From Pirellulales bacterium (lineage in GTDB: Bacteria; Planctomycetota; Planctomycetia; Pirellulales; UBA7805), in assembly GCA_030751095.1 (NCBI GenBank), contig JASMGX010000005.1, positions 1 through 47,570 of the forward strand: a stretch of DNA of 47,570 bases, written 5' to 3'. Every line of letters begins with the position of its first letter. The stretch's first letter is position 1. A model generated the notes under the pieces. The model saw only the letters and a list, made by a program, of their open reading frames with translations. It made no database searches and had not been told where the DNA came from. A program made the position numbers and the translations under genes. Positions 34,496 through 42,415 of this stretch are shown here, one piece after another.

Positions 34496-35524
34496 ATGAT
34501 TGATAAGAGCAAATTGGAGTACATCTGGTTGGATGGCTACAAGCCGACGCAAAGCCTTCGATCCAAAACCAAAGTTCAAAATAATTTTGGCGGTACCCTT
34601 GAGGAGTGTCCCATTTGGTCCTTCGACGGCAGTAGCACCGAACAGGCCACAGGCGACGATTCAGACTGCATTCTCAAGCCGGTTGCGATTTTTCCCGACC
34701 CTTGCCGCAATAACGGTTATCTCGTGATGACCGAAGTGCTCAACGATGACCGCACACCGCACGAGTCGAATGGCCGGGCATTGATCGATGACGACGATGA
34801 CGATTTCTGGTTCGGATACGAGCAGGAATATTTCCTCTGGGATACCACCAACAACAACCCACCCGGTTTTCCCGCCGGTGGTTTTCCGGGCCCACAGGGT
34901 CCCTATTACTGCTCCGTCGGCGCTGCCAATGCCCATGGGCGTGCGTGCGTCGAGAACCATTTGGATGCATGCCTCGAAGCGGGGCTCAATGTCGAAGGCA
35001 TTAATGCCGAAGTCGCCGCAGGCCAATGGGAATTCCAGCTTTTCGCCAAGGGCGCCAAGCGGGCAGGCGATGAAACATGGATCGCTCGCTATCTTCTAGA
35101 ACGCGCGGGCGAAGCGTATGGATATTCCATCAAATGGCATCCAAAACCGTTCGGCAGCCTCGACTGGAATGGCTCCGGCATGCACGCCAACTTTTCCAAC
35201 GGCGTGATGCGAGAGAGTGGCGACAAGGAAATATTTACAAAAATCTGCGAAGGCTTTGGAAAAGTTATCCCCCGGCACATCGACGTGTACGGAGCCGACA
35301 ACGATCAACGGCTCACCGGAGATCACGAAACTCAGGCGATTGATGAATTTAGCTTTGCCATTTCCGATCGCGGCGCGTCGATTCGTATTCCAGTAGGAAC
35401 GATCGATGACGGATGGAAGGGCCGTCTTGAGGATCGCCGACCGGCATCCAATGCCGATCCCTACAAAGTGGCCGCAGCAATCATCAAGACGGTAAAAGAG
35501 GCACTCCCGCAGCCGGTAGCCTAA
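34496..35524 (+). CDS. glnII: Type II (eukaryote-like) glutamine synthetase
   Basis: This 342-residue enzyme makes glutamine from glutamate, ammonia and ATP. It is the short GSII form rather than the roughly 470-residue GSI form. The beta-grasp part has EYIWLDGYKPTQSLRSKTK and CPIWSFDGSSTEQATGDDSD; the catalytic part has WFGYEQEYFLW (metal-binding Glu residues), VEGINAEVAAGQWEFQ, NGSGMHANFSN and the ATP-side block DRGASIRIP. No GSI adenylylation loop is seen, so control is probably at transcription, consistent with the sigma-54 promoter. GAGG lies eight to nine bases before the ATG. An acidic run (IDDDDDD, near residue 100) is unusual. A strong terminator follows 40 bases after the stop, so it is monocistronic. 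Confidence 0.92.
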   Translation: MIDKSKLEYIWLDGYKPTQSLRSKTKVQNNFGGTLEECPIWSFDGSSTEQATGDDSDCILKPVAIFPDPCRNNGYLVMTEVLNDDRTPHESNGRALIDDDDDDFWFGYEQEYFLWDTTNNNPPGFPAGGFPGPQGPYYCSVGAANAHGRACVENHLDACLEAGLNVEGINAEVAAGQWEFQLFAKGAKRAGDETWIARYLLERAGEAYGYSIKWHPKPFGSLDWNGSGMHANFSNGVMRESGDKEIFTKICEGFGKVIPRHIDVYGADNDQRLTGDHETQAIDEFSFAISDRGASIRIPVGTIDDGWKGRLEDRRPASNADPYKVAAAIIKTVKEALPQPVA

Positions 35525-35563
35525 CGCTGCGAGTACTCCGCCGCATTTGATAAAAGGGAAACC

Positions 35564-35598
35564 AAAACCCCCCGGGCCGCATCGCCCGGGGGTTTTTT
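35564..35598 (+). terminator. Strong intrinsic terminator after glnII
   Basis: AAAACCCCCCGGGC (35564-35577) pairs with GCCCGGGGGTTTTTT (from 35584) around a six-base loop and ends in a T run. This is a textbook rho-independent terminator. Confidence 0.92.
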
Positions 35599-35768
35599 AT
35601 CGCCTCTCTACGATACCCAACCGCCTAAATGCCCAAAAACGGGCACTCTTTTCGCTCCTAGCGCAAAACATCGGGATTTCGGCCTCTTTCGGGTGCGAAA
35701 TTCAAACTTGATTATTTGCAAAAAACCAGCGATCTTAGAGCTTAGAATCTGTCATTGAGGAATTGCGT

Positions 35769-36674
35769 GTGATAGACCATGTAGCCATTTCCGACCTTTC
35801 CACCCGGCATGGATTTGTGACCGATCTGTTTTCGGACACCAAGGCCACGGAACATTTTCTAAGCGACGCTCAGATTGCGTCTTTTCGCGAAAACGGGTTC
35901 GTTGGACCCATTTCACTTTTGAGCCCTCCTCAAATAGATGCCTTGCTGGAGGAGCTAGACGGTTTTTGTGATCCTGAGCATCCCGGTTGCGAACTGTGGT
36001 ATGAGTACCACCGCAACGAATCGAATGATCCGGACAATATTCTTTTTCATGCCTTAGGGGCCTGGCGGATCGGCCCCGCCTTTCACGACGCGCTCTGGAA
36101 TCCGAGATTCACCCGACCTGCCAGTCAACTTCTCGGTGGAGCCGTTCGCTTCTGGCACGACCAGATCTTTAGCAAACCTGCCCGCCACGGCGGTCCGATC
36201 GCCTGGCATCAGGATTATTCGTACTGGACCCGCACTGCACCGATGAATCACCTAACGTGCTGGATTGCGCTGGACGATGCCACGGAGGAAAATGGTTGCA
36301 TCCAATACATTCCCGAGAGCCACCACTGGGATCTGTTACCGATGGCCGATCTAGCCGGTGATCTCGATTCGATTCGCGAATTGCTTACCGACGAGCAAAA
36401 GGACCGCCTCGCCAAACCGGTACCGCTCGAAGCAAAAGCTGGCCAGGCCTCGTTCCATCACCCCATGTTACTCCACGGATCGAGCGCGAATCGATCGAAC
36501 CGGCCCAGGCGGGCAATGGTCATTAATGTGATCCTCGACGGTGTTTGTTCTCTCTCCGATGAACCACTTCTGGCCCGAACCGAGCCGATCCCCAGTGGCA
36601 GTCCACTAGAGGGGCAGTTTTTTCCGCTCCTTTTCGATCCCGCCAACACCACAACCCCGGGTAGCAATGCTTAA
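35769..36674 (+). CDS. Phytanoyl-CoA dioxygenase (PhyH) family protein
   Basis: This non-heme Fe(II)/2-oxoglutarate dioxygenase-like protein has about 301 residues. The metal pair HxD is in GGPIAWHQDYSYW, the distal His in SFHHPMLLHGSSANRSNRPR, and the Arg that would bind 2-oxoglutarate lies just after it. WIALDDATEENGCIQYIPES and the N-terminal FLSDAQIASFRENGFVGP are also family-typical. No signal peptide is present. The start is the GTG at 35769, seven bases after GAGGA; a TTG two codons earlier is too close to that site. The 244-base gap from glnII contains the glnII terminator and no clear consensus promoter. Substrates in this family vary widely and none is suggested by neighbours. Confidence 0.9.
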   Translation: MIDHVAISDLSTRHGFVTDLFSDTKATEHFLSDAQIASFRENGFVGPISLLSPPQIDALLEELDGFCDPEHPGCELWYEYHRNESNDPDNILFHALGAWRIGPAFHDALWNPRFTRPASQLLGGAVRFWHDQIFSKPARHGGPIAWHQDYSYWTRTAPMNHLTCWIALDDATEENGCIQYIPESHHWDLLPMADLAGDLDSIRELLTDEQKDRLAKPVPLEAKAGQASFHHPMLLHGSSANRSNRPRRAMVINVILDGVCSLSDEPLLARTEPIPSGSPLEGQFFPLLFDPANTTTPGSNA

Positions 36675-36723
36675 GTGTTTTGACAGATTCTTGAAATATC
36701 CCATTTTTTCGAAATATTCCGTC

Positions 36724-36752
36724 TTTCAATATTGGACCTCGAGGTCTATAAT
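36724..36752 (+). promoter_or_regulatory. Promoter with a perfect palindrome in the spacer
   Basis: A perfect TATAAT lies at 36747-36752, with a weak TTTCAA at 36724-36729 and 17 bases between. The 12-base palindrome GACCTCGAGGTC (36735-36746) abuts the -10 box. This suggests a repressor or MerR-like activator site for the cytochrome gene starting at 36811. Confidence 0.45.
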
Positions 36753-36810
36753 ACCGATATCCCACCTAGAGGCCTACCCTCAAAGATTTTGCTGCCCAGG
36801 AGATGAAAGC

Positions 36811-38139
36811 ATGTCCCCTGTTTCATCTAAACGCTGCTTCCTGTTTCTGCTGCCAATTCTCTTTTTTTGTGTCGCTCCATTTTGCTTCAATGGACCCAAC
36901 ATCGCATGGGCCCAACTGGAGTTTGAGCGGGCTCCGATCGACTACACGGACGTGGAGGTTCACGATCCGATCGCGGAACTTCAGCGGCAATTGGATTCCG
37001 GAGAGGCAAAGCTAACGTTTAACGAAGAGCACGGCTATCTCGATGCACTCCTTGATTACTTCAACATCGATCCGGACTCGCAGGTCCTGGTCTACAGCAA
37101 AACCAGTTTCCAACTCCGGCGCATCATGCCCCATCGGCCCCGTGCATTGTATTTCAACGAAGACCTCTACCTCGGCTGGTGCCAGAGGGGTGATGTGGTG
37201 GAGGTGATGGCAGTCGACCCCGTATCCGGCCCGATCTTTTACTCCCTCGAGCAGCAGAACGATACCCCACCCCAATTCGTCCGTGATCTGGGCCAATGCC
37301 TGACGTGCCACGCATCCTCACGGACCCAGGGTGTCCCCGGGCCGCTCGTTCGATCTGTTTTTGTCGACGCGAGTGGCCAGCCACTGCTCGGCTCAGGCAC
37401 CTTTACTACCTCCCACCAGAGTCCGTTTGATGAGCGTTGGGGCGGATGGTATGTCACCGGCAACCACGGCAAAATGCGCCACATGGGCAACGAAATTGTC
37501 CTCGACGCCAAGAGCAACGCAGAACTGGATCGGGAAAATGGCGCAAACGTACTGAGCCTCGAATCGCGGATCAACATCCGCCCCTATATATCAAAGGGCA
37601 GCGATATCGTCGCTCTCATGGTCCTTGAGCACCAGTCGCAGACGCAAAATTATTTAACGCGAGCGAATTTTGAAACCCAAATGGCCGAGTATTACGATGA
37701 GATCATAAACAAAGCCCTCGATCGCCCGGAGGGGTCTACCAGCGAATCAACGGAACGAAGAATCGCTTGGGTGGGCGACAATCTTGTGAAAAGCCTGCTC
37801 TTTGCGAAGGAATTTCAACTCGAGAATCCTATCTCCGGTTCTTCGCCCTACGCCAAAAACTTCCAGGCAGCCGGGCGACGCGACTCGCAAGGTCGGTCCC
37901 TGCGCGATTTTGATCTTAAAAAACGGATGTTTCGATATCCATGCAGTTACATGATCTACAGCCCATGCTTTGACTCGCTTCCAGTCTCGGTCAAAACGTA
38001 CGTCACCGATCGCCTCTGGGACATCCTGCACGGCGACGACGACCCGCTCTATGCGCACTTATCGGCATCTGATCGCACTGCGATCCTGGAAATTCTCAAC
38101 GAGACGAAACCGGACCTCTTCGCTAAAAAACAACAGTAG
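36811..38139 (+). CDS. Exported protein with one c-type heme motif (family unknown)
   Basis: This 442-residue protein has a signal peptide (about 1-35, ending in IAWAQ). One CXXCH is visible in GQCLTCHASSRTQGVPGPLVR (residues about 164-168), followed by GTFTTSHQSPFDERWGGWYV and GKMRHMGNEIV, whose Met and His residues could provide the second heme ligand. I recall similar uncharacterised cytochromes but no named domain. The rest is mixed helix and strand, with a C-terminal DRLWDILHGDDDPLYAHL. The frame opens 48 codons earlier within an AT-rich region, but AGGAGAT seven bases before the ATG at 36811 decides the start. An electron-transfer role is inferred from the heme motif. Confidence 0.82.
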   Translation: MSPVSSKRCFLFLLPILFFCVAPFCFNGPNIAWAQLEFERAPIDYTDVEVHDPIAELQRQLDSGEAKLTFNEEHGYLDALLDYFNIDPDSQVLVYSKTSFQLRRIMPHRPRALYFNEDLYLGWCQRGDVVEVMAVDPVSGPIFYSLEQQNDTPPQFVRDLGQCLTCHASSRTQGVPGPLVRSVFVDASGQPLLGSGTFTTSHQSPFDERWGGWYVTGNHGKMRHMGNEIVLDAKSNAELDRENGANVLSLESRINIRPYISKGSDIVALMVLEHQSQTQNYLTRANFETQMAEYYDEIINKALDRPEGSTSESTERRIAWVGDNLVKSLLFAKEFQLENPISGSSPYAKNFQAAGRRDSQGRSLRDFDLKKRMFRYPCSYMIYSPCFDSLPVSVKTYVTDRLWDILHGDDDPLYAHLSASDRTAILEILNETKPDLFAKKQQ

Positions 38140-38205
38140 CGGCCAACCGCAGCAAACAGCTGCAGTAAATAGCAGCAGTGGTCCGCGGCTGCACGCAACC
38201 TTTGC

Positions 38206-38976
38206 TTATAGATAGGGCAACTCCCCTTTGGCCGCACCAAAGAGCGCTACGAGCACCTCGGCCAGCTTTGCGCTCACCGCTTCAAAATATTCTTTCCCCT
38301 TCTCAGCGGTTGCCCCTCGGGGATCTCCGCAACCGGTATCGGGATGCACGTCCGACCAGGGCCTGGGGGTCCAGACGCCCGGTTGCTGCAAAGAGTCAAT
38401 CTCGAAAGCGTTCCGAACACCCGGCCCCGCCTGATCGAGCTCCACCAACTCGGGCGCAAGGTGCAGCATGATGCTCGTCTCCGATTCGTCCGCATGGTCT
38501 CCCGGAACATCAAAGAGCGATTCGGGGATTTGCGGGACCATTTCGTAAAAGTTGGCAAGAACTATCAGAATGTCAAACTCACTCTGAAGATCGCGAATCA
38601 GCGGCTTGAACTGATTGCCACCATGCGCGTTGAGGAGGACCAACCGATCGATTCCCTGCCGGACGAGCGACCGCACGACATCGCGAAGCACGGCATGCGC
38701 GGTCAACGTCGAGAAACTAATAGTGCAGACCTGATCGAGTTGCTGCTCGTCGCTACCGAAGGGAACTGTCGGGAGAACAATGACGCGGGCCTGCTGCTCA
38801 TCGGCAAGTTCTGCCGCCCGCTCCGCTAGGCATGTTGCCTCCAGGACATCGGTGCCATAGGGGAGGTGCCGGTTATGGGCCTCGGTAGCACCCCACGGCA
38901 ATACCGCAACGCAGGGGGGCCTTTCGAGCAACTGGCGATGGTTCGCCTCGGACAATAGGTAGCGGCGAGGGGGCAT
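38206..38976 (-). CDS. Creatininase family metal-dependent amidohydrolase-like protein
   Basis: This 256-residue cytoplasmic protein is of the creatininase/MftE-like fold, whose members cleave cyclic amides or related bonds. The metal-binding pattern is visible in LPWGATEAHNRHLPYGTD (Glu and His ligands plus Asp), in LVLLNAHGGN, and in DHADESETSIML. Length fits the family (about 250). No creatine pathway genes are near. The gene is downstream of the ribose-type importer on the same strand, with the small 29-codon frame between, so it may serve the imported compound. The ATG at 38976 is preceded by an AT-rich stretch. Family call firm; substrate unknown. Confidence 0.88.
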   Translation of the reverse strand: MPPRRYLLSEANHRQLLERPPCVAVLPWGATEAHNRHLPYGTDVLEATCLAERAAELADEQQARVIVLPTVPFGSDEQQLDQVCTISFSTLTAHAVLRDVVRSLVRQGIDRLVLLNAHGGNQFKPLIRDLQSEFDILIVLANFYEMVPQIPESLFDVPGDHADESETSIMLHLAPELVELDQAGPGVRNAFEIDSLQQPGVWTPRPWSDVHPDTGCGDPRGATAEKGKEYFEAVSAKLAEVLVALFGAAKGELPYL

Positions 38977-39098
38977 GGCAATGAGTCTCCGGTTATTTAT
39001 CTTGTCACAAAATCCAACAAGTTCGCTCCAAATGTTCGCATCAATAGCCGAGGGGATGCTTCCTTAATCGACGGCGGTCGTATCGGGCACCTGGCGGA

Positions 39099-39188
39099 CT
39101 ATTTCTGGTTTCCAGCCCTCCTGGATATTTCGAATGGCAGAAGCGCGGGAGCAACCAGCATCGCCACCAAAGCAAAGATCCGAACCAT
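39099..39188 (-). CDS. Candidate 29-residue hydrophobic peptide after the importer permease
   Basis: GAGGAG lies seven bases before an ATG that opens MVRIFALVAMLVAPALLPFE and ends after RAGNQK. The first 19 residues look like a signal peptide. In an overlapping frame the sequence continues with WKPEIVRQVPDTTAVD, so this could be the start of a small secreted protein broken by a frameshift. No family recognised. Confidence 0.35.
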   Translation of the reverse strand: MVRIFALVAMLVAPALLPFEISRRAGNQK

Positions 39189-39211
39189 CTGTCAACTCCT
39201 CATCATAAACA

Positions 39212-40579
39212 TTATCTAACGCGACCGAATGCAAACAGGCTCCCCAAGACGCGGCGGCCATAACCTTTGCGTTTGCCCGCGTCGATCAATACTGCTGCAA
39301 GAATGAGAACACCCATCACAACACCCTGCGTATAACTCTCAATATTCATCAGATTCATGCCATTGCGGATCACAGCAATCGTAAGGGCCCCGATAAGCGT
39401 ACCGAATATTTTGCCCTCGCCACCGGCAAGGCTCGTCCCGCCCACCACAACTGCAGTAATCACGTACAGTTCATACATGTTGCCATAGAGAGGCGAGCCG
39501 CTTCCAAGCCGCGAGGCCTCCATCACACCCCCGACACCCGCGAGGGCACCGGAGAGGACATAGACCAGTAACAATACGGCAAACACCGGCACCCCGGAGA
39601 GACGGGCCGCCTCCCGATTGCCGCCTACCGCATAGACCCACCGACCGAACGTCGTACGGGTCATTACGAAATGCGCGATCAGATAGAGCACGACCATCAC
39701 CACCACTTCGTTGGGAACACCGAGAGAATTCCCTGTTGCCAGCCAGGAAAAATCTTCCGGCACCTGATAAATCGACTGACCGCGCGAAAGAATCTGGGCC
39801 AAGCCGCGGGCAATCGACATCGTTGCAAGGGTGACGATAAATGGCGGCATGCCAAACGCCGTCACCATCACTCCGGACAGCAGTCCCACCAGTCCGCAGA
39901 GGGCGACCGCCGCGGCCGCACCGGCGAGCATGCCGCCCGGCCCCGCGCTTGCGCCTCCGAAACAATCCCGGATCACGAGCGCGGCGCTCACGGCCGAGAG
40001 CGCGACGAGACTTCCGACCGAGAGGTCGATCCCAGCGGTGATGATCACCAGCGTCATCCCGATGGCAATAATTGCAAACACGGCCGATTGCCCGGCAACA
40101 TTTTTCAAATTGCCCGCTTTGAGAAAATCGGGAAAGAGGTAGCTTTTCGGCTTTATGACCGCGACGCGGGAGAATGCCGGATATTTGTCAGCCGCACCGC
40201 TCACCACCGACCATTTCGAAATCGTCTCGGTACATGCAATTGCCGAGAGAGGCGCTTCTGCGACAGCCAATGCTTCCAGGTTCTCTCGGACCTGCGAGGG
40301 GTTGCTGCCGGTCGATTCGAGGACCGTCACGCCGGATGCCTCCAGACGACGTGCAAGTGCGTTGGCAAAGGCGATATCCTCGCGCGACTTGCCGGCCACA
40401 ATCAGCACAGACGCCTTTGTCCCCTGTTGGGCAATAATCTCATTCGCCACCTCCTCCGCCGCCTCACTTCCGGACGGATGCTGCGCATCGATGGTCATCA
40501 GGCTAAAGAAAAGGCAGAGGAGCAGCAGCACAAAAAACATGCTGTAATCGGCGGCAAATCGCGAAAGCGTCTGTTTCAT
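39212..40579 (-). CDS. Ribose/xylose-type ABC permease with an inserted extracytoplasmic domain
   Basis: This 455-residue membrane subunit is of the RbsC class. TM1 is FFVLLLLCLFFSLMTI (about 15-30). Residues about 33-150 are hydrophilic and look like alternating strands and helices (ASVLIVAGKSREDIAFANAL, GVTVLESTGSNPSQVRENL), a layout like part of a sugar-binding protein. The permease core follows: GMTLVIITAGIDLSVGSLVA, GMPPFIVTLATMSIARGLA, FGRWVYAVGGNREAARLSGV and SPLYGNMYELYVITAVVVGG. Standard RbsC is about 320 residues. Its ATG overlaps the ATPase gene's stop in ATGA, so coupling is expected. The transported sugar is not known. The insert's role, possibly docking or sensing, is speculative. 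Confidence 0.87.
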   Translation of the reverse strand: MKQTLSRFAADYSMFFVLLLLCLFFSLMTIDAQHPSGSEAAEEVANEIIAQQGTKASVLIVAGKSREDIAFANALARRLEASGVTVLESTGSNPSQVRENLEALAVAEAPLSAIACTETISKWSVVSGAADKYPAFSRVAVIKPKSYLFPDFLKAGNLKNVAGQSAVFAIIAIGMTLVIITAGIDLSVGSLVALSAVSAALVIRDCFGGASAGPGGMLAGAAAAVALCGLVGLLSGVMVTAFGMPPFIVTLATMSIARGLAQILSRGQSIYQVPEDFSWLATGNSLGVPNEVVVMVVLYLIAHFVMTRTTFGRWVYAVGGNREAARLSGVPVFAVLLLVYVLSGALAGVGGVMEASRLGSGSPLYGNMYELYVITAVVVGGTSLAGGEGKIFGTLIGALTIAVIRNGMNLMNIESYTQGVVMGVLILAAVLIDAGKRKGYGRRVLGSLFAFGRVR

Positions 40580-42096
40580 GGTGCCACAGCTCCTGTCTCT
40601 TCGCGAAACGCCAACTGCATGATCTCTTCTTCCGATGCGTTTTCAACATCTGCAAGGGTACCGACTATGCCCCCGCCGCGCATCACCAACACGCGGTTGG
40701 CGATCCCGAGCACTTCGGGAAGCTCTGAGGAGATCATGATAATCACCTTACCCGCCTTCGCGAGGGCGCACATCAATTCATATATCTGATAGCGGGCACC
40801 CACATCAATGCCTCGGGTCGGCTCGTCAAAAATAATCACTTCACAGTGCCGCTCGAGCCACTTGGCGAGAATCAACTTTTGCTGGTTTCCTCCCGAGAGT
40901 TGCCTCGCGGGCCGCTCACTCCCTCCGGCGGGGAGCCGGAGCTGCGCGATATGCGAAGCGAGTGCCGATTTCTCTGCCGAACGGCGGATGATTCCCCATC
41001 GGCTCCAGGCAGAAAGATTGGGGAGGCCGAAATTCTCGCGCATGCTGTGGCCGAGCACCAGCCCCTCGGCTTTACGATCCTCGGTGAGCAGACAGATTCC
41101 ATTTTCAATCGCGCCGCGCGGAGAACGATGAGAAAGCATTTTTCCATCGAGCTCGATCGTTCCCGAATCGCGCATGTCCGCTCCGAAAATCAGCCGCGCC
41201 ATTTCAGTTCGACCCGAACCGACGAGCCCGGTCACCGCAAGCACCTCACCGGCAGCGACCTCGAAATTCACATCCTGTACCGCATCGCCGCGATTCAAAT
41301 TGCAAATCTTGAGGCGGACATCGCCAATCCTGGTATTGCGCGGTGGAAATTCATTTTCGAGCGTCCGTCCGACCATCGCCTCGATCAATGCTGTCCGCGT
41401 AATATCCGAGACTCGATAATCACCGACATTCTCTCCATCGCGGAGTACCGTCACCCGGTCTGCGATCTGAAAGATCTCCTCCAGCCGATGGCTGATATAA
41501 ATAATCCCCATTCCGGCTCGCTGCAGATCTCGAATCACTGTAAAGAGCTGCTCAACTTCACGGACAGAAAGGGCTGCGGTCGGCTCATCCATCACCACGA
41601 TGCGTGCCTGCTCGCGGAGTGCACCGGCAATCTCAACCACCTGGTTTTCCGCAACCGATAGGTCCCGACAGGGTGTTTCGGGATCGATGTCTGAGCCGAG
41701 CATTGCGAGCAGTTTCCGCGTCTGCTCCACTTCTTCTCCGCGCCGCACCCATCCCCGCCGGGAGAGAAAAATATTTTCGCGGGCCGAGAGTGTCGGTACG
41801 AGGCTCAGTTCCTGATGGATCGTGGCGATCCCCGCCGCGGACGCTTCTGCCGGGCTGGAAAACGTCATCGCCGCGCCATCGACCTCGATGCTTCCGCCAT
41901 CGGCGAGCACGGCGCCGCCGAGGACTTTCATGAGCGTGCTTTTACCTGCTCCGTTTTCACCGAGTAGTCCGAGAACCTCACCGGGGCGAAGGGAAAGATT
42001 AGCCCCGGAAAGTGCCTGCACCCCGGGATAGGACTTGTCGATGCCGGTCATCGACAACAGCAACGCAGAAGCGTTTTCTCCAGCTGTGGCGTCCAT
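40576..42096 (-). CDS. Ribose-type sugar ABC transporter ATPase with two nucleotide-binding domains
   Basis: This 506-residue RbsA-class ATPase carries two NBDs in one chain. NBD1 has Walker A GENGAGKST (about 46-54), signature LSVAENQ and Walker B IVVMDEPTAAL. NBD2 begins near 255 with GLVGSGRTE in the degenerate Walker A typical of this class, signature LSGGNQQKL and IIFDEPTRGIDVGA. The double-NBD layout and the length fit sugar importers of the ribose/xylose/galactose type. The ATG at 42096 opens MDATAGENASALLLSMTGIDK. It overlaps the permease gene by four bases and lies 62 bases after the aroE-like remnant that separates it from the binding-protein gene. Substrate unknown. Confidence 0.93.
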   Translation of the reverse strand: MDATAGENASALLLSMTGIDKSYPGVQALSGANLSLRPGEVLGLLGENGAGKSTLMKVLGGAVLADGGSIEVDGAAMTFSSPAEASAAGIATIHQELSLVPTLSARENIFLSRRGWVRRGEEVEQTRKLLAMLGSDIDPETPCRDLSVAENQVVEIAGALREQARIVVMDEPTAALSVREVEQLFTVIRDLQRAGMGIIYISHRLEEIFQIADRVTVLRDGENVGDYRVSDITRTALIEAMVGRTLENEFPPRNTRIGDVRLKICNLNRGDAVQDVNFEVAAGEVLAVTGLVGSGRTEMARLIFGADMRDSGTIELDGKMLSHRSPRGAIENGICLLTEDRKAEGLVLGHSMRENFGLPNLSAWSRWGIIRRSAEKSALASHIAQLRLPAGGSERPARQLSGGNQQKLILAKWLERHCEVIIFDEPTRGIDVGARYQIYELMCALAKAGKVIIMISSELPEVLGIANRVLVMRGGGIVGTLADVENASEEEIMQLAFREETGAVAP

Positions 42097-42158
42097 AACC
42101 TATTGCTCCGAAAAAGCGAATCGGCGAGAAAAACCGGCGGCGAGAATCTTCGTCGCGG

Positions 42159-42415
42159 TCAAGGGCCAAACACATCCTCCAGTGCCGCACGCATCACATC
42201 GGCGCGGGGATTGAATCCGGTCCAATATTCAACACCGATCACCCCCTCTCCGACAAGCATCTTGAGCCCATCGATCACCTCGTAGCCTCGACTAGAGCCT
42301 GCGTGGGATTCTCTGCGATCGGCTGGGCGAACGCGGCCGTCAGTTCCTGTTTGAAATGGAGCGTTTTGGCCATCATTGGTCCATGCATTTCGGGCGGACG
42401 GTTTCAGCGGAGAAT
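42159..42415 (-). pseudogene. Probable remnant of a shikimate dehydrogenase (aroE) C-terminus
   Basis: Between the binding-protein and ATPase genes, one frame contains GYEVIDGLKMLVGEGVIGVE followed by YWTGFNPRADVMRAALEDVF. That matches the pattern of AroE C-termini (a conserved DGLxMLV, an ExWTG and a terminal MRxAL). Just upstream a second frame reads MAKTLHFKQELTAAF and ENPTQALVEA, which would join it if one frameshift were removed. No complete frame, ribosome site or N-terminal nucleotide-binding fold is present, so I call a decayed fragment. It could instead be a small unrecognised gene. Confidence 0.4.

Noticed and set aside
34224..34499. A 91-codon plus-strand frame before glnII
   Set aside because: It overlaps the sigma-54 promoter and leader and has no family features or good start site.
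38149..38163. Hairpin GCAGC-AAACA-GCTGC between convergent genes
   Set aside because: Short stem and no T run on either side; probably chance.
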